NCBI GenBank assembly: GCA_947685225.1
Contig: CANTUV010000032.1
Location: 26,233,501 to 26,297,500, forward strand
DNA: 64,000 bases
Direction of reading: 5' to 3'
DNA from: Garcia nutans
Taxonomy: Eukaryota; Streptophyta; Magnoliopsida; Malpighiales; Euphorbiaceae
This document shows, in pieces, positions 48,650 through 60,875 of this stretch. The position numbers and the translations under genes were made by a program. A model generated the notes under the pieces. The model was not told the origin of the DNA. It did no database searches and saw only the letters and a program-made list of their open reading frames with translations. Position 1 is the first letter of the stretch. Every line of letters starts with the position of its first letter.

Positions 48650-50775
48650 ATTACATATAAATTTATATTTTATTTTATTTTTATACTAAAAAATTAATAT
48701 AAATAATTAGCATTAATATTTATATTTATATTTAATTTTTATATTAAATATTTAAATATTAGGTTTTTTATTATTTTTTTGAACATTCCTAATTTTAATA
48801 TACCTTAAAATTGAATAATATAAGGAGATAATTAAATATGTTAAAATATATATATATATATATAATATACATAACATATACATATATATACTTAAGTTAA
48901 TGGGAAAAAATAGGTAGCATATAAAAACGTGAAAAAGAAAAGAAAAGAAAAAAAGAAAAAATATATATAAAAGGATAAGGAAGAAACTTTTCTTCTTCTT
49001 GTTGTTCTCATCTTGAGAAAAAAAAGAGGAAGAGCACTCTTCATTAACTACTCCAATTTTTAACTTATAATCAAAGGATTTCAAGTGGTTTTTAGGAATT
49101 GAAGATTCAAGTAAGTTATATTTTTTGTTAGTTTTATTTTAAGAGTTTTAGTATATGTAGGTTTAGAAGTTTAAGAAAAAAAAAATCATACAAATTGTGA
49201 AAGATGAAATATATGGGAAAAATAGGTGAGGTAATGAAGAGAGTATGATGGTTATATATTGAATTTGTGATTAATTAATTAATTTGAGTTGGAATCAATA
49301 AATTAGAGTTTACGGAACTTTTGGATTAAAGATTTTTTATGGGGTTTAGTTAGGATTAGAGTAATTAAAAGTTAATTTGAATAATTTTTTAAGTAGAATA
49401 TGTATTTAATTGAAGAATTGAATCTTGTTAATTTAGGGGTATTCTTTGGTCAATTTAATTTAAGGTGGTAGAGAATTACTTTCTTTATTTTGAGAATTTA
49501 GAAAGTAATTAAATTAATTTTGGAGTTAATTGAGATTTGTACTTACTTTGAAAATATTTAACTAAAATTGTTATATTTTTTATATAAACTTAATTTTGTT
49601 TTTATTTTAAAATTGTTACTTGAATATATTTTTATGAAATTCATATTAAATTTATGAATTATGATATAAATGTCTTTGGCATTATTTTTAAATTATTACT
49701 TGATTATATTTGTGAAATTCAAAAGATAATTTTATGAATTCTAACATAAATGTAAAGAGAGGTTTAATTTGATTATTTAAAGAAAAATATTACATTATGG
49801 AATTTATAGTTTATAAGATAGATTAACGTATTTTAAAAGTCATTTGACTATTAAGTTTATCTAATTATATAAATATTAAATTTGAATCCCAATATTAAAT
49901 TATTTATCAATAAATTATGAAAATTCTATATATATATATATATTGACTATGTGAGTTTTGATGAATTATGAGAAAATTATCAAAATAATAACTTGAGATG
50001 GATTTTAAGATTGATGAAAATGTTATTGTATTTTAATATCATACACATGTTCTTGATTTATAATATTTGATTTGGTACTATCGAGTTGGCATGTCGACGA
50101 TTATAGATACATCATGACGTAATTATTATATTTACGCTTATGGGTGAGATACTACGGTATCACGATACTATAACATCACGACATGACGGTGTCGAAGAGA
50201 CTTGTATTATGATATTTATATATTTTCGAGCGAGATATTTTAGTATCACAATACTTTGTCTCTAGTATCGAGACCTATGGGTCGCGATGAACATGTTCAA
50301 CATTATTGAAAATTGAATGATTGTGTATAGGTATAATTTAAGTATATTAAGATATGAAATGTTAAAAAAAATATGAATTTGTTTAAATTATGATTATTTC
50401 ATTAATAAAATGATTTATGTTTAAATTATTACGAATTGAGGTTTTCAATTTAGTTATCTATTTATTTAATTATTTGTTTCTAAAGTAAGTATCACTAAGC
50501 AGTATAGCTTAGCATGATTTAATTTTATTGTGCAGTTGACATGATTATAGATAGAAGAAGCCTTGATAAGTCTGAAAAATCTTAAAATTCTTGCCACAAG
50601 ACCATTCTAACTAGTGTTGTATATGATGCATAGCTTTTGCATCCAAATTATTATGGTTTTATAATTATAATTATTTTATATTTGATAAACCAATTGAAGT
50701 TTTCAAAATATTATGTTTATTGAATGGGTTAATTTTAAGTAATTTATGGAGTTTGTGAAAATTGAATTTTATAAG
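48650..50775 (+). mobile_element. degenerate chromovirus-type LTR, interrupted
   Basis: Tracks the LTR at 59986-62433: a TATA-like TATATAAAAGG (48966), a TTTCAAGTGG...GAAGATTC...GTAAGT block (49075-49118, compare 60391-60445) and ATCACTAAGC...GCTTAGCATGATT...TTGTGCAG (50492-50535, compare 62030-62075). The left end is not resolved. The SIRE-like element interrupts it at 50776. Confidence 0.5.
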
Positions 50776-52018
50776 TGTTGTCCCAAGATGGCAACCAAAG
50801 AGGAGGGGAGGAGGGGGTAAATTGGTTGATTTGAAGAATCATGGCAAATTCAAGATTCAAAAGCAAGAAATACAAAAGATGTAGAAGAAGATTAAGTAGA
50901 AGATGGAACAATGAACACAAATATTTATAGTGGTTCAAATTTACTTTGATTCTACATCAACTTCCTTAACAACTTGTTAAGATTCTACTAGCTTTGAGTT
51001 TTTACAAGCTTAACTCTAACTTGGTGTTTTCTCTAGCTCACACCAAACTATACAATGGTTTGAGTATTATCCTCACAACCCTTTCAAGAGTTTTTTCATA
51101 CTCACTCTCACAACCTAAGTGTTTCAAAGCTCACACTCAAACTTAAAATGGTGTTTAATACTCACACCCAATACTCAATCAATACAAAGTGTAATTTTGA
51201 TGCAAAGAAAATTAAGATGTTAGAGTAGACTATTACAATCATAATTCTTCTTAAAAATGAAGGATCTTATGGTATTTATAGCCTACAAGTCATGAAGTAG
51301 CCGTTTAAGGAGTGGTCCAATATGTTTGATTCTTATCTTCCACTAATTTCTTGTCCAGAGCACTTTCATGGTCGGACTTAGCATGGTCTGGTTGGAATTC
51401 CTAACTTTTGGTCGGGAAACACAGTGTTCCGATTGAAACTTTTAAAATTTTGCTCAATGCTCTTCCAACAGTTAGTCCACATGGCTTTCACTAATTGAGT
51501 GGAGGTGCAACTATTTCTAACTTGTATATTATTTAAATATTTCGGTCGGACTACATCAGGTCTGGTCGAAATATTGTTGGTCCGTTCAAAAATTGAGCTT
51601 ACATCTGGTCGGGAACCTTACTGGATTATTTGTGCAAAATCTGCCGGCAAGGTCCAGTCAAAATTTTAATTGGTATGGTCGGACTTTGTAAGTACTCTGA
51701 GAATTTGGAAGTACTTCTGACCGCGAAACCTTCTATGTGAATTGTCTCAATTTTCATCCAATAATTCGGTTGAAATTCTTAAAGGTCCGGTCGGACTTTA
51801 TATGGTAAGGTGAGATTTTAAGAGTACTTTCCATCGTGACTTCTTCTGTAACAATTTCCTCATTTATCATTGATGGCTTGGTCGAACTATCTGATGGTTT
51901 GATCGGACTTTTCATGATTTCTTAAAAAATATAACTTTCTGCAAAATGTAACTTAATACAAATATTAGTTTAATTCAATTTGATTGCCTAAGATAAAAAT
52001 AGGGTAATTTGGCTAACA
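50776..52018 (-). mobile_element. 3' LTR of SIRE-like element
   Basis: Plus-strand ends TGTTGTCCCAAG and GGCTAACA, so termini TGTT/AACA, 1243 bp. U3 holds at least five GGTCGGACT-type motifs (51370-51910). TATTTATAG at 51273-51281 gives a minus-strand TATA box, and TAGCCGTTT lies at 51298-51306. About 125 bp near 50789-50912 are absent from the right LTR. Confidence 0.85.
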
Positions 52019-52032
52019 ATCTCTGCCTTTTT
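52019..52032 (-). promoter_or_regulatory. polypurine tract of SIRE-like element
   Basis: The minus strand reads AAAAAGGCAGAGAT directly before the LTR start TGTTAGCC. Confidence 0.65.
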
Positions 52033-52309
52033 GACTTTGACAATTAAATTAAATTTTAAGGTATTCCAAGTTTGACAAATGTTAAATTTGTGTAAGTTTA
52101 ACAAGATTGCTCCCCCTCAATATGTGCTTGCTTAAAATTTGAGTAATTTGCAATTTAAATTCAGTTAGATAATTTCTCCCCCTTTGACAGAGGTAAAAAG
52201 AAATACCTAAATGCAAATTCAAACTTCAAATCAACAAAATTTCTTTAATTTTAAATTAACAAACTTAAAAGAAACATAATAACAAAACAAACAAATAAGA
52301 AACTAATGA

Positions 52310-53628
52310 CTAAACATCATTATCACTTTCTTCATCCTCTTTTTCTTCTTCATCTCCCTCTTCTTCTTCTTCCTCTTCCTCTTCTCCATGTTCTCCTTGC
52401 TCTTCTTCCCTTGGTTAAGAGGCAGCAACTTCTCCTTCTTCTTCTTGAGGGTAGGAGCCACGGAGGAAGGGTGACAAGCTTGGTTCATCCTTAAAGCACA
52501 TTGGCAAGCCTAAGGCTTCTTGGATGGTTTGAATGTTAAGATAGAGATGAGAGATGTCATTTGTAATTTTATCCATCCTTGAGCTTTGTAAGCTCATTTG
52601 TCTATGAATGTCTTGAAGGAGTTGGAGGATAGAAGATTGAGGTCTTGGAGTTGTGGGTAAAATTTCATTTGGAAAGTCTCTTTACCTTTGTTGAGCCCTA
52701 GCATCTAGTGCTCCTAGGAGGTAGGCATAATTCCCATCTTCATCCCTAATACATTTGGCATGTTTTAGGCATGCTATGTTTATGAATTTTGTAGTAGGAT
52801 CTAAAAAATTAAAGAGGGTTGCTTTGTTTGTTGGTGTGAGTGCACCAACATATTTGGTAATTTGGGTCACTTGTGAAGAGAGAAGAATAAGTCCTAATTT
52901 GATTTTCCTAATGTGTAGGAAAGTATCAATAAGAAATTTTCTGGATTGGATAGGTTGATCTCTAATCTAACAATAAAGAAAAAGTAGATCATTTTGGATT
53001 ACTTTCTCATTGTTCTCTCCCCTGTCCCCAATTGTGTAAGTGACAATCCTACGAACATCTAATAGGTGAGGGTTCTAAGGTTTTTAGCATTGGATTGTTT
53101 ATGGTGATTACTTTCTATAGAAATTTTAGTGCAAAATTCTTTTTATCTTTTGGAGGTGAAAATGTTGTTTGAGATACTGGAAATACCTTCTAGTTGAAAG
53201 CCCCAAATGGAAGAAAAATCCTCAAAAGTGAGGCCATCCTCTTGAACAAACAACCTAAAGGATATCCCATAAAATCTTAAAGGGTTAGTGCTCTTCTTAC
53301 TAACAACCAAAGTAGTAAGAAACTCTTTGGTCAAGCTTTCCCAACCAAGATCATCATGATCTAGGAAGATAATTTTTTTTCAACCCAAGATTCTAAGACA
53401 TCCCCTAATATCATTCTCAATCCCTAAGGACTATAGAGTGAGGGTAGAGAAGAAACGGTTTGGTTCAACAATTTTGTCTTTTATGATTGCATACCTTTGC
53501 CTTTCTTCCTCATCTCTAAACCTTATTTTATGGCTTCTTCTAGGAGGTTATTCATGTTGAGAAGGGGAAGGAATACCTTTTTCTTTCTCAGCTATTAAAG
53601 CCTTCTTCTTATGTTCTTTACGTGTCAT
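52310..53628 (-). pseudogene. extra ORF after pol (plant transposon-protein-like), broken
   Basis: ATG at 53628 begins MTRKEHKKKALIAEKEKG; the frame is soon interrupted by stops. Later open pieces are 53143-53334 (LTKEFLTTLV, RFYGISFRLF, FEDFSSIWGF), 52682-52870 (CIRDEDGNYAYLLGAL) and 52415-52597 (coiled MDKITNDISHLYLNIQ). The tail is Glu-rich and acidic, ending SDNDV at 52310. The middle resembles the putative plant transposon protein family (PF20167-like) found in the env-like position of SIRE-type elements. No signal peptide or membrane span is seen, so an envelope role is not supported. At least one frameshift and several stops make it non-functional. Confidence 0.5.
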
Positions 53629-53744
53629 GAAGATTGATTGAGAGAATAGATGAAAAAAAGAATTTGTTTTGAGAGAATTTGAGTGTTTAAATATTTAGAG
53701 TTTGATAAAAAGATGTAAATACTGATATTAGAGGAATTAATAGT

Positions 53745-54070
53745 GTTTAATATAAAAATAGCCGTTTATAGCTGTTGGAGATAAAATATGCACTATTTGA
53801 TTGAGTTCCAAGGGCTAGAATTTTTTGAATTCTGAGTTACAATCCGGTCGGACTTAACAAAGTTCGGTGGGAAAATTTGAAACATTTGAAAAGGACGGTC
53901 GGACTATATGAAGACCGAACGGAATTTGTGTTTTAGGAACAACGGTCATAAAATTTTAAAAAATTATGATCGTACCTTGGAAAGTATGGTCATACTTTTA
54001 TGAAAAAATTTGAAAGCAAGAATTTTCAAAAAGTATGGTTGGACTTTTAGCTAGTCCGATCGAAAAAAAT
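53745..54070 (-). promoter_or_regulatory. LTR-like internal promoter region before extra ORF
   Basis: GGTCGGACT-type motifs at 53845, 53895 and 54035 (plus strand) are followed, toward the ORF, by TAGCCGTTT (53759-53767) and a minus-strand TATTTTTATATT. The U3 of the element's own LTR has the same motifs in the same order. It lies 117 bp upstream of the extra-ORF ATG. A private promoter is inferred. Confidence 0.5.
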
Positions 54071-54479
54071 TCTGAAAGCAAGATTTTTGGGAGAAAATAG
54101 TATTTTTAATAAAAGATACAAAAGTTTGATAAAAAAATAGATGTTTATGAGAAATTTTTTTTTTTGAAATGAAATAGGATTTAATGTAATTCTAATTTCA
54201 TGAAATGGTGCTTCCATCCATCATTCCTAAACATTATTTTATGAAGTTCATCCTATCTTCATTTAAGGGTTTTGTAAATATATTAGTAAGTTGATTTTAT
54301 GTATCAATGAATTCTAAGACAATAATTTAGTTTTGGATATTATCCCTTAAGAAATGGTGCCTAATATATATATGTTTTGATCTAGAATGTTGAATTAGAT
54401 TTTTGGATAGATTTATGGTACTAGTGTTATCACATTTAATAGGAATATGATCAAATTTTTTTCATAATCAAACAATTAT

Positions 54480-57010
54480 TGTTTTATCCAAAGGACTTGA
54501 GTACAACAAAAATATACAACAACATATTCGGCTTCCGTGGTAAATAAAGCAACCGACACTTGTTTCTTGCTAAACTAAGAAACTAGACATTCGCCAAGAA
54601 AATGACATGCCCCGGTTATGATTTTTCCATCTAAAAGACTACCGACATAATCTGCATCCAAAAAATCTAAAATATCAAATGATGCATTTCTAATCTTACA
54701 ACAATCCATTTCAAATTTCTTGATGAGTTCCTTTGTGTACTTGGATTGGTTGATGAAGATTTCATCTTTGCATTGCTTGATTTGTAGTCCAAGAAAGAAT
54801 TTGAGTTTACCCATCATGCTCATTTTAAACTCCCTAGTCATACATGAAGCAAATTTCTTGCACAAAGATTTATTAGTAGCACCAAATATTATGTCATCAA
54901 TATAAATTTGTACAATTAAAATATTATGCTTATTCTTTTTAACAAAAAGAGTTGCGTCTACTTTGCCTTTTGAAAAGCCATTTTCAAGTAGATATGCACT
55001 AAGTCTATCATACCAAGCTCTTGGTGCTTGTTTCAATCCATATAATGCTTTGGTAAGTTTAAAACATTATTTGGAAGTTTATTGTCTTCAAAATCGGGAG
55101 GTTATTCAACATAAACTTCTTCATTTATAAATCCATTTAAAAATGCGCTTTTAACATCCATTTGAAAAAAATTTAAAATTCATATGATATGCAAATGCAA
55201 GTAGAATTCTAATAGCTTCTAATCTAGCAACGGGAGCTAATGTCTCATCATAGTCAATGCATTCCTCTTGGTTATAGACTTTGGCTACCAATCTAGCTTT
55301 ATTTCTAGTAATGAGACCATTTTCATCAAGCTTATTCCTATAATCCATTTGCATCTTAGAATTGGATAATCTTTAGGTTTAGGAATAACTTTCCACACAT
55401 TATTCCTTTCAAATTGGTTGAGTTAATCTTGTATTGTAATCACCCAATATTCATCATTAAGAGCCTTCTCAATAGTCCTTGACTCAATTTCAGAAACAAA
55501 AGAAAAAATGACATTTAAATGTTGAATTTTAGATCTAGTAGTTACTCTCTTTGATGTTTCAACATTGATGAGTTCTTTTGGATGATCCTTCATATATTGC
55601 CAATCCTTGGATAGCTCTTGAGTCCCTTCTTCTAGTTCATCATTATTGTTCTTTGAAACATCAATTGTTTATTGTTGTTCAAAAGTACCTATAAAATCAT
55701 TAAGAGTACTACCTTTCCTGTGATCAAGTTTAGAGGATTCACCAAAGACAACATGCATTGATTCTTCAACTACTAGAATTTTCTTATTAAATACCTTATA
55801 TGCTTTGCTAAATGATGAATATCCCAAAAATATGTCTTCATCCGATTTGGATGGGAATTTTCCAAGATTATCCTTGGTGTTCAATATAAAGCATTTGCAT
55901 CCAAAGACTCTAAGATATGAAATTTTGGGTATTCTTTCATTCCATGGCTCATAAGAGGTTTTGTTTAATAAAGGTCTTTTATAAACACGATTTGAAATAT
56001 AACATGCGGTAGTAACGGCTTCTGCCCAAAAGTAGGATGGTAATTCATACTCATTGAGCATTGTTCTAGCCATTTCAACAAAGGTTCAATTTTTTATTTC
56101 AACTACACCATTTTGTTGTGGTGTTCTAGGAGCTGAAAAATTATGTGAAATACCAAATTCATTGTAAAAATTTTTAAAATTTTTTATTTTCAAATTCTTT
56201 GCCATGATCACTTCTAATAGATGTAATTACATAGCATTTTTTCATTTTGAACTCTTTTTGCAAATATTTTAAAATGATTAAAAGCTTCATTCTTTTGAGT
56301 TAAGAAATTTACCCATGTAAATCTTGAGTAATCATCAACAAGAACAAATGTATATAACTTGCCACCTAGGCTAGCAACTCTATTTGGTCCAAACAAATCC
56401 AAGTGAATGAGTTCTAAAGGTCTAAATGTACTTACAATTTTTTTAGATTTAAATGAACTTTTGTGTTACTTACCAAATTGACAAGGTTCACATGTTTTAT
56501 CTTTATCAAATTTTATTTTAGGGAGGCCATCGACTAGTTCTTCATTATTAATGTATTTTAATTGATCCATACTAGCATGTCCTAGTCTTCTATGCCATAA
56601 CCAAGTATCATTGTTGGTGAAAATTAAACATTCAAAGGCATTATTGGAATGTATGCCAATTTTATATGTGTTTTTAATTCTAACTCCTTTAAATGCAATT
56701 TCACCATTTGAATGGATAATATTACATCCTTTAGAGTTAAAATTTACATGATATCCTTTATCACATAGTTGACTAACATTAAGCAAGTTATGTTTCAAAC
56801 CATCAACAAGCCATATATTTTCAATCAAATTTTTACCTAGCATGCCAATGGAACCAATACCAATAATCTTACCTTTAGCATTATTTTCAAAAGTAACATT
56901 ACCTCCATGTTTGTAAGTAAGTGTTGTGAAGAACTTTGCATTGCCCGTCATGTGCCTTGAGCATCTACTATCCACAAGCCATGTGCTTTTATTGATAGTA
57001 GATTTTAGGC
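54480..57010 (-). pseudogene. SIRE-like protease-integrase-RT-RNase H, broken
   Basis: On the minus strand: protease DSRCSRHMTG near 56970 (DSG changed to DSR), the pre-integrase block WLWHRRLGHASMDQL, integrase core MDLFGPNRVASLGGK (56402) and, after a frameshift, MARTMLNEYELPSYFWAEA (56073). RT pieces are 55354-55151 (KLDENGLITRNKARLVAK, DYDETLAPVARLEAIR) and 55036-54575 (MKQAPRAWYDRLS, QIYIDDIIFGATN). Part of RNase H was deleted after KIRNAS; DADYVGSL and TTEAEYV remain. Many stops and frameshifts are present. With DSR in place of DSG the protease would be inactive. Confidence 0.85.
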
Positions 57011-58937
57011 ATACCTACAAAATAATATTGTTCTTCTTCTATTAGGTACCCAAATAAAGTTGGGTCCTTAGGGGTTTATAGTAGAAGGATCTTCTAACTT
57101 AAGATGAGCTTTCCTAATATAGCAAAAAGTGCTTTTATGTCTAAATTTCATATAATATATGCATTGATACAATGTCCTATATTTATGCACTTTCCTATTG
57201 ACATTCAATGTGCTATGTATACAATTGCAAGTGTGTGATTGCTTTTATGAATCTTTATGCTTATGTATATGTCTAGTATACATGAATGCATGATTTGCTC
57301 TTGGCAACTTAGTTCTATTACCTAGTGAGCCTTGAGTATTCTTTTTGGGACTCTTAGGCTTGGTGTGTACAACTTTGTTCTTTACAACTTTAACACTAAA
57401 AGTTTGAGTTGTAGATGTTTTTACAAATGTTGGTATACTAGATGTAGTGTTTTATGAGCCATTAAATCCTATTTCATGTTTCAAAGAGGGTGACCTTTGA
57501 TTATCTATCAATGTGTCTAATGCCTCTTTTCCTTTATGAAATTTTGAAATTGACTCTTCTAGTTCTTTTAGTTCATGCTTCAAAATTTCATTTTCCTTGA
57601 TTACATTTTATAAGTTATGTGAAATTTCATTCATTTCATTAATTGACTTCAATAATTTTTCATTTAAGGTCTTCAATTCTAGTGTAGAGCTTTTCAAGGA
57701 CACAAAATCTTTTTCTAGCTTAGAACATTTATCCTTATAGAGTTTCATTAGAAAACTATTTTTCTACTCTAAGATTTATATGTTCAATCAAATCACTATC
57801 ATCTAAATTATTAATATCATTATCATCATATACAATTAGATTCAAGGATTGAGTACCTACCTCATTGGAGTAATCCTCAATAGCTATGAGACATAGATTT
57901 ACAATTACTTCCTCTTTTTCTTCTTCTTCTTCACTTGAGGAAGAATCATTCCATGTAGCTTTGAGTGATTTCTTCTATTCTTTGTCCCACTTCTTCTTGT
58001 TCTTTAATTTAAAGCAATCCGATTTGATGTGACTGGATTTACCATATTCATAGCATTTCACTTCATTCTTCTTATCTTTATCTTTGAAAGATGATTTAGA
58101 AATGGTACCTTTACTAGCTTGTAATCTTCTTTTTCTCTTCCAATCATTCATCATTTTTTAGAACATTGCCATTTCTTTTTCATCATCACTATCTTCATTG
58201 TTTGAGCTCTCAACTTCTTTAATTACTTTAAGAGCTATTAGTTTTCTCTTCTCTTTCTCACATTGTTCTTCTTCTTTTTCATTGTATAGCTCAAAGGTGA
58301 GTAGTTTTCCTACAAGCTCATTGATTCTTAAAGTGCTAAGATCATGAGCTTCTTCAATGGAGGAAACTTTTGAATAAAAGCTCTTTGTTGCTCTTAGAGC
58401 TCTCAAAATTTTGCTATTTACATCACCTTGATCATATGCCTAGCCATACTTCTTTAGTTCATTGACAATGGCAAGCAAGCAATTTGTCATATCGGTGACA
58501 TTTTCATAAGGTTTCAATTTGAATAGCTCATACTCATGGACATGCATTTGCTTCTTAGTGAACCTCACTTAGGTAGTATCCTTATGATAGTTCTCAAGTG
58601 TCTTTTAAATGCAATGTGCACAAGTGAGATGTTGGACTCTCCCACCTTCTTCTCTTGAAATAAAATTCATCAAGATGAAGACAACTCTATTATTCTTAAA
58701 CTGATCTTTTACATTGGCACTTGCCCATTATGTTTTAGGAAGAGGGACTTGAACACCTTCAACTTCATGAGTGGGAGGTTTCAACTCACTTTCTATAAAA
58801 TCTCATAGCTCAATTCCTTCACTATCTAGGAACAAATACATTTTGTGTTTCCAATAAGAATAATCCATTCCATCAAAATCGGGTCCAAGGATAGAGTTGA
58901 GATTTTAATTTGATGTCGATGAAGAAGAAGTTGTCAT
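57011..58937 (-). pseudogene. SIRE-like gag, broken
   Basis: ATG at 58937 (MTTSSSSTSN) runs into TAA at codon 11. The frame then continues with ILGPDFDGMDYSYWKHKM, as in copia UBN2-type gag. The open piece 58158-58406 holds SIEEAHDLSTLRINELVGKL and an acidic stretch. The zinc knuckle near 58025-58060 reads CYEYGKSSHIKSDC, so the second Cys of CX2CX4HX4C is Tyr. Downstream to 57011 is a degenerate linker with Glu/Lys-rich pieces. Confidence 0.75.
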
Positions 58938-58975
58938 TGTAGATCAAATTTCACAATTATGTTTAAAAATATTTA

Positions 58976-58988
58976 GGCTCTGGTACCA
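58976..58988 (-). promoter_or_regulatory. primer binding site, tRNA-iMet-like
   Basis: The minus strand reads TGGTACCAGAGCC, one change from the usual TGGTATCAGAGC, two bases inside the right LTR. Confidence 0.8.
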
Positions 58989-58990
58989 AG

Positions 58991-59985
58991 TGTTGTCCCA
59001 AGACAATGAACACAAAGATTTATAGTGGTTCGGATTTACCTTGATCCTACATTCACTTCCTTAACAACTTGTTAAGGTTCCACTAGCTTTGAGTTTTTAG
59101 AAGCTTAACTCTAACTTGGTATTTTCTCTAGCTCTCACCGAACTATCCAATGGTTTGAGTAGAATCCTCACAACCCTTATAAGAGTTTTTCTAGGCTCAC
59201 TCTCACAACTTAAGTATTTTCAAGCTCACACTCAAACTTAAGATGGTGTTTAATCTCACACCCAACACTCAATCAATACAAAGTGTAATTTTGATGCAAA
59301 AAAATTAAGATGTTAGAGTAGGCTATTACAATCACAATTCTTCTTAAAAAAGAAGTATCTTATGGTATTTATAGCCTATAGGTCATGAAGTAGCCGTTTG
59401 AGGAGTGATCCAACATGTTTGATTCTTGTCTTCCATTAATTTCTTGGCCAGAGCACTTTCATGGTCGAACTTAGCATGGTCCGATCGAAATTTCTAACTT
59501 TCGGTCGGGAAACACAGTGGTTTGGTCAAAACTTTTGAAATTCTGCTTAATGCTATTCCAATGGTTGGTCCACGTAGCTTTCACTAATTGAGTGGAGGTG
59601 CAACGACTTCTGACTTATGTATTATTTAAATATTTCGGTCGGACTGCATAAGGTCTGGTTGAAATATTATTGGTTCGTTCAAAAATTGAACGTACTTTTG
59701 GTCGAGAATCTTACTGGATTACTTGTACAAAATCTCCTTACAAGGTCCGGTCAAAATTTTGGTTGGTCCGGTTGGACTTTGTAAGTACTCTGAGAATTTG
59801 GGAGTACTTCTAACCGTGAAATCTTCTGTGTGAATTGTCTCAATTTTCATCCAATAGTCCAGTCAAAATTCTCAAAGGTCCGATCAAACTTTATATGGTA
59901 CGGTGAGATTTTAACAGTACTTTTCACCCTAATACTTCTGTGATAATTTTTTCAATTTGTCATTGATGGTCCGGTCGGACTACCT
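58991..59985 (-). mobile_element. 5' LTR of SIRE-like element, truncated by insertion
   Basis: Direct repeat of 50776-52018 starting TGTTGTCCCAAG. It lacks the 125-bp block near its start and ends abruptly at 59985, where TGTAATA of the chromovirus LTR begins. GGTCGGACT motifs lie at about 59638 and 59973, with degenerate ones between. Confidence 0.85.
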
Positions 59986-60769
59986 TGTAATATCCCAATG
60001 TATGCCCTAGAAGTTTTAATATTATTGTTTTAATTGGAATTGAATGTATATGTTAATTTGGAAGAGAAAAGAAATTTAAAAGAAAGTGTATATGTTGTGT
60101 ATATGGAAATATATACAACATATATACAAGTCAAATGTGATGGTCAAGGGATGAAGATATTTATTTTGTTCTTTGTGAAATTACTAAATAGGGTAATAAG
60201 TGAAAGAGAAGTAAAATAAATAGGTAAGGGCATTTAAGTAATTTTCTTTTTGGAATACTTGGTGGAGGTTTAAAGAGATGAAAATTTTGACTTTTCTTCA
60301 TCTCTTCTTCTTTCCTTCTCCATTGTTGGCCGGCCATCCTAAACAAGAGACAGAGAGCACGAGTGAGTTGGTGTTTAAAGCTCAAACTGAAGGAGTTTTC
60401 AAGTGATTAAGTGGAAATCCAAGAAGATTCATTATTTTGGTAAGTCTCTTTTGATTCTCTTGTTTTATTTTTAGTTGTTTGTGAGTTTAATTGTGGATAT
60501 TTGAAAGTAAGGTTGTGTTTATGGTAGTATGTTGGTGTGTGTTTGATTTAAATTGATTGTGGTGTTGGTTTTGAATGGAAAATAAAAAGATAGGTTGATG
60601 TTGGTGTTGGAAGAGTAGGAGTGTTGTTGGTTTTAGGGTTTTGAAGTGGTAAGTAATGTTTAACTTGAGTTTGATAAATTATTTTCATAGATTTTCATGT
60701 TGTTGATGTTTGTTGGAGTTGTAAGCATGGAATAGGTGAATTTGGTCAGAAACAGTAGCGTTTTGGATG

Positions 60770-60875
60770 CCATGCCCGTGGCCCTTGGTTGCCATGGCCG
60801 TGGAGGTGTGGAGCAAGGGAGGCAGAACCATTCTTTAACCCACGACCGTGGGGGTTGGGGTGGCCACGGCCGTGG
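60770..60875. repeat. four CCAyGrCCGTGG palindromes
   Basis: Copies at 60770, 60792, 60840 and 60864, each 12 bp (CCATGCCCGTGG, CCATGGCCGTGG, CCACGACCGTGG, CCACGGCCGTGG). Spacings are 22, 48 and 24 bp. Confidence 0.85.

Larger units (their letters stand above)
50776..59985 (-). mobile_element. SIRE-like Ty1/copia element, decayed
   Basis: Left (3') LTR 50776-52018, PPT, extra ORF, RT, integrase, protease, gag, PBS and right (5') LTR 58991-59985, read on the minus strand. The right LTR is cut by the chromovirus at 59986. Lineage is inferred from the RT wording (KLDENGLITRNKARLVAK, IYIDDIIFGATN) and the extra ORF after pol. Confidence 0.8.
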
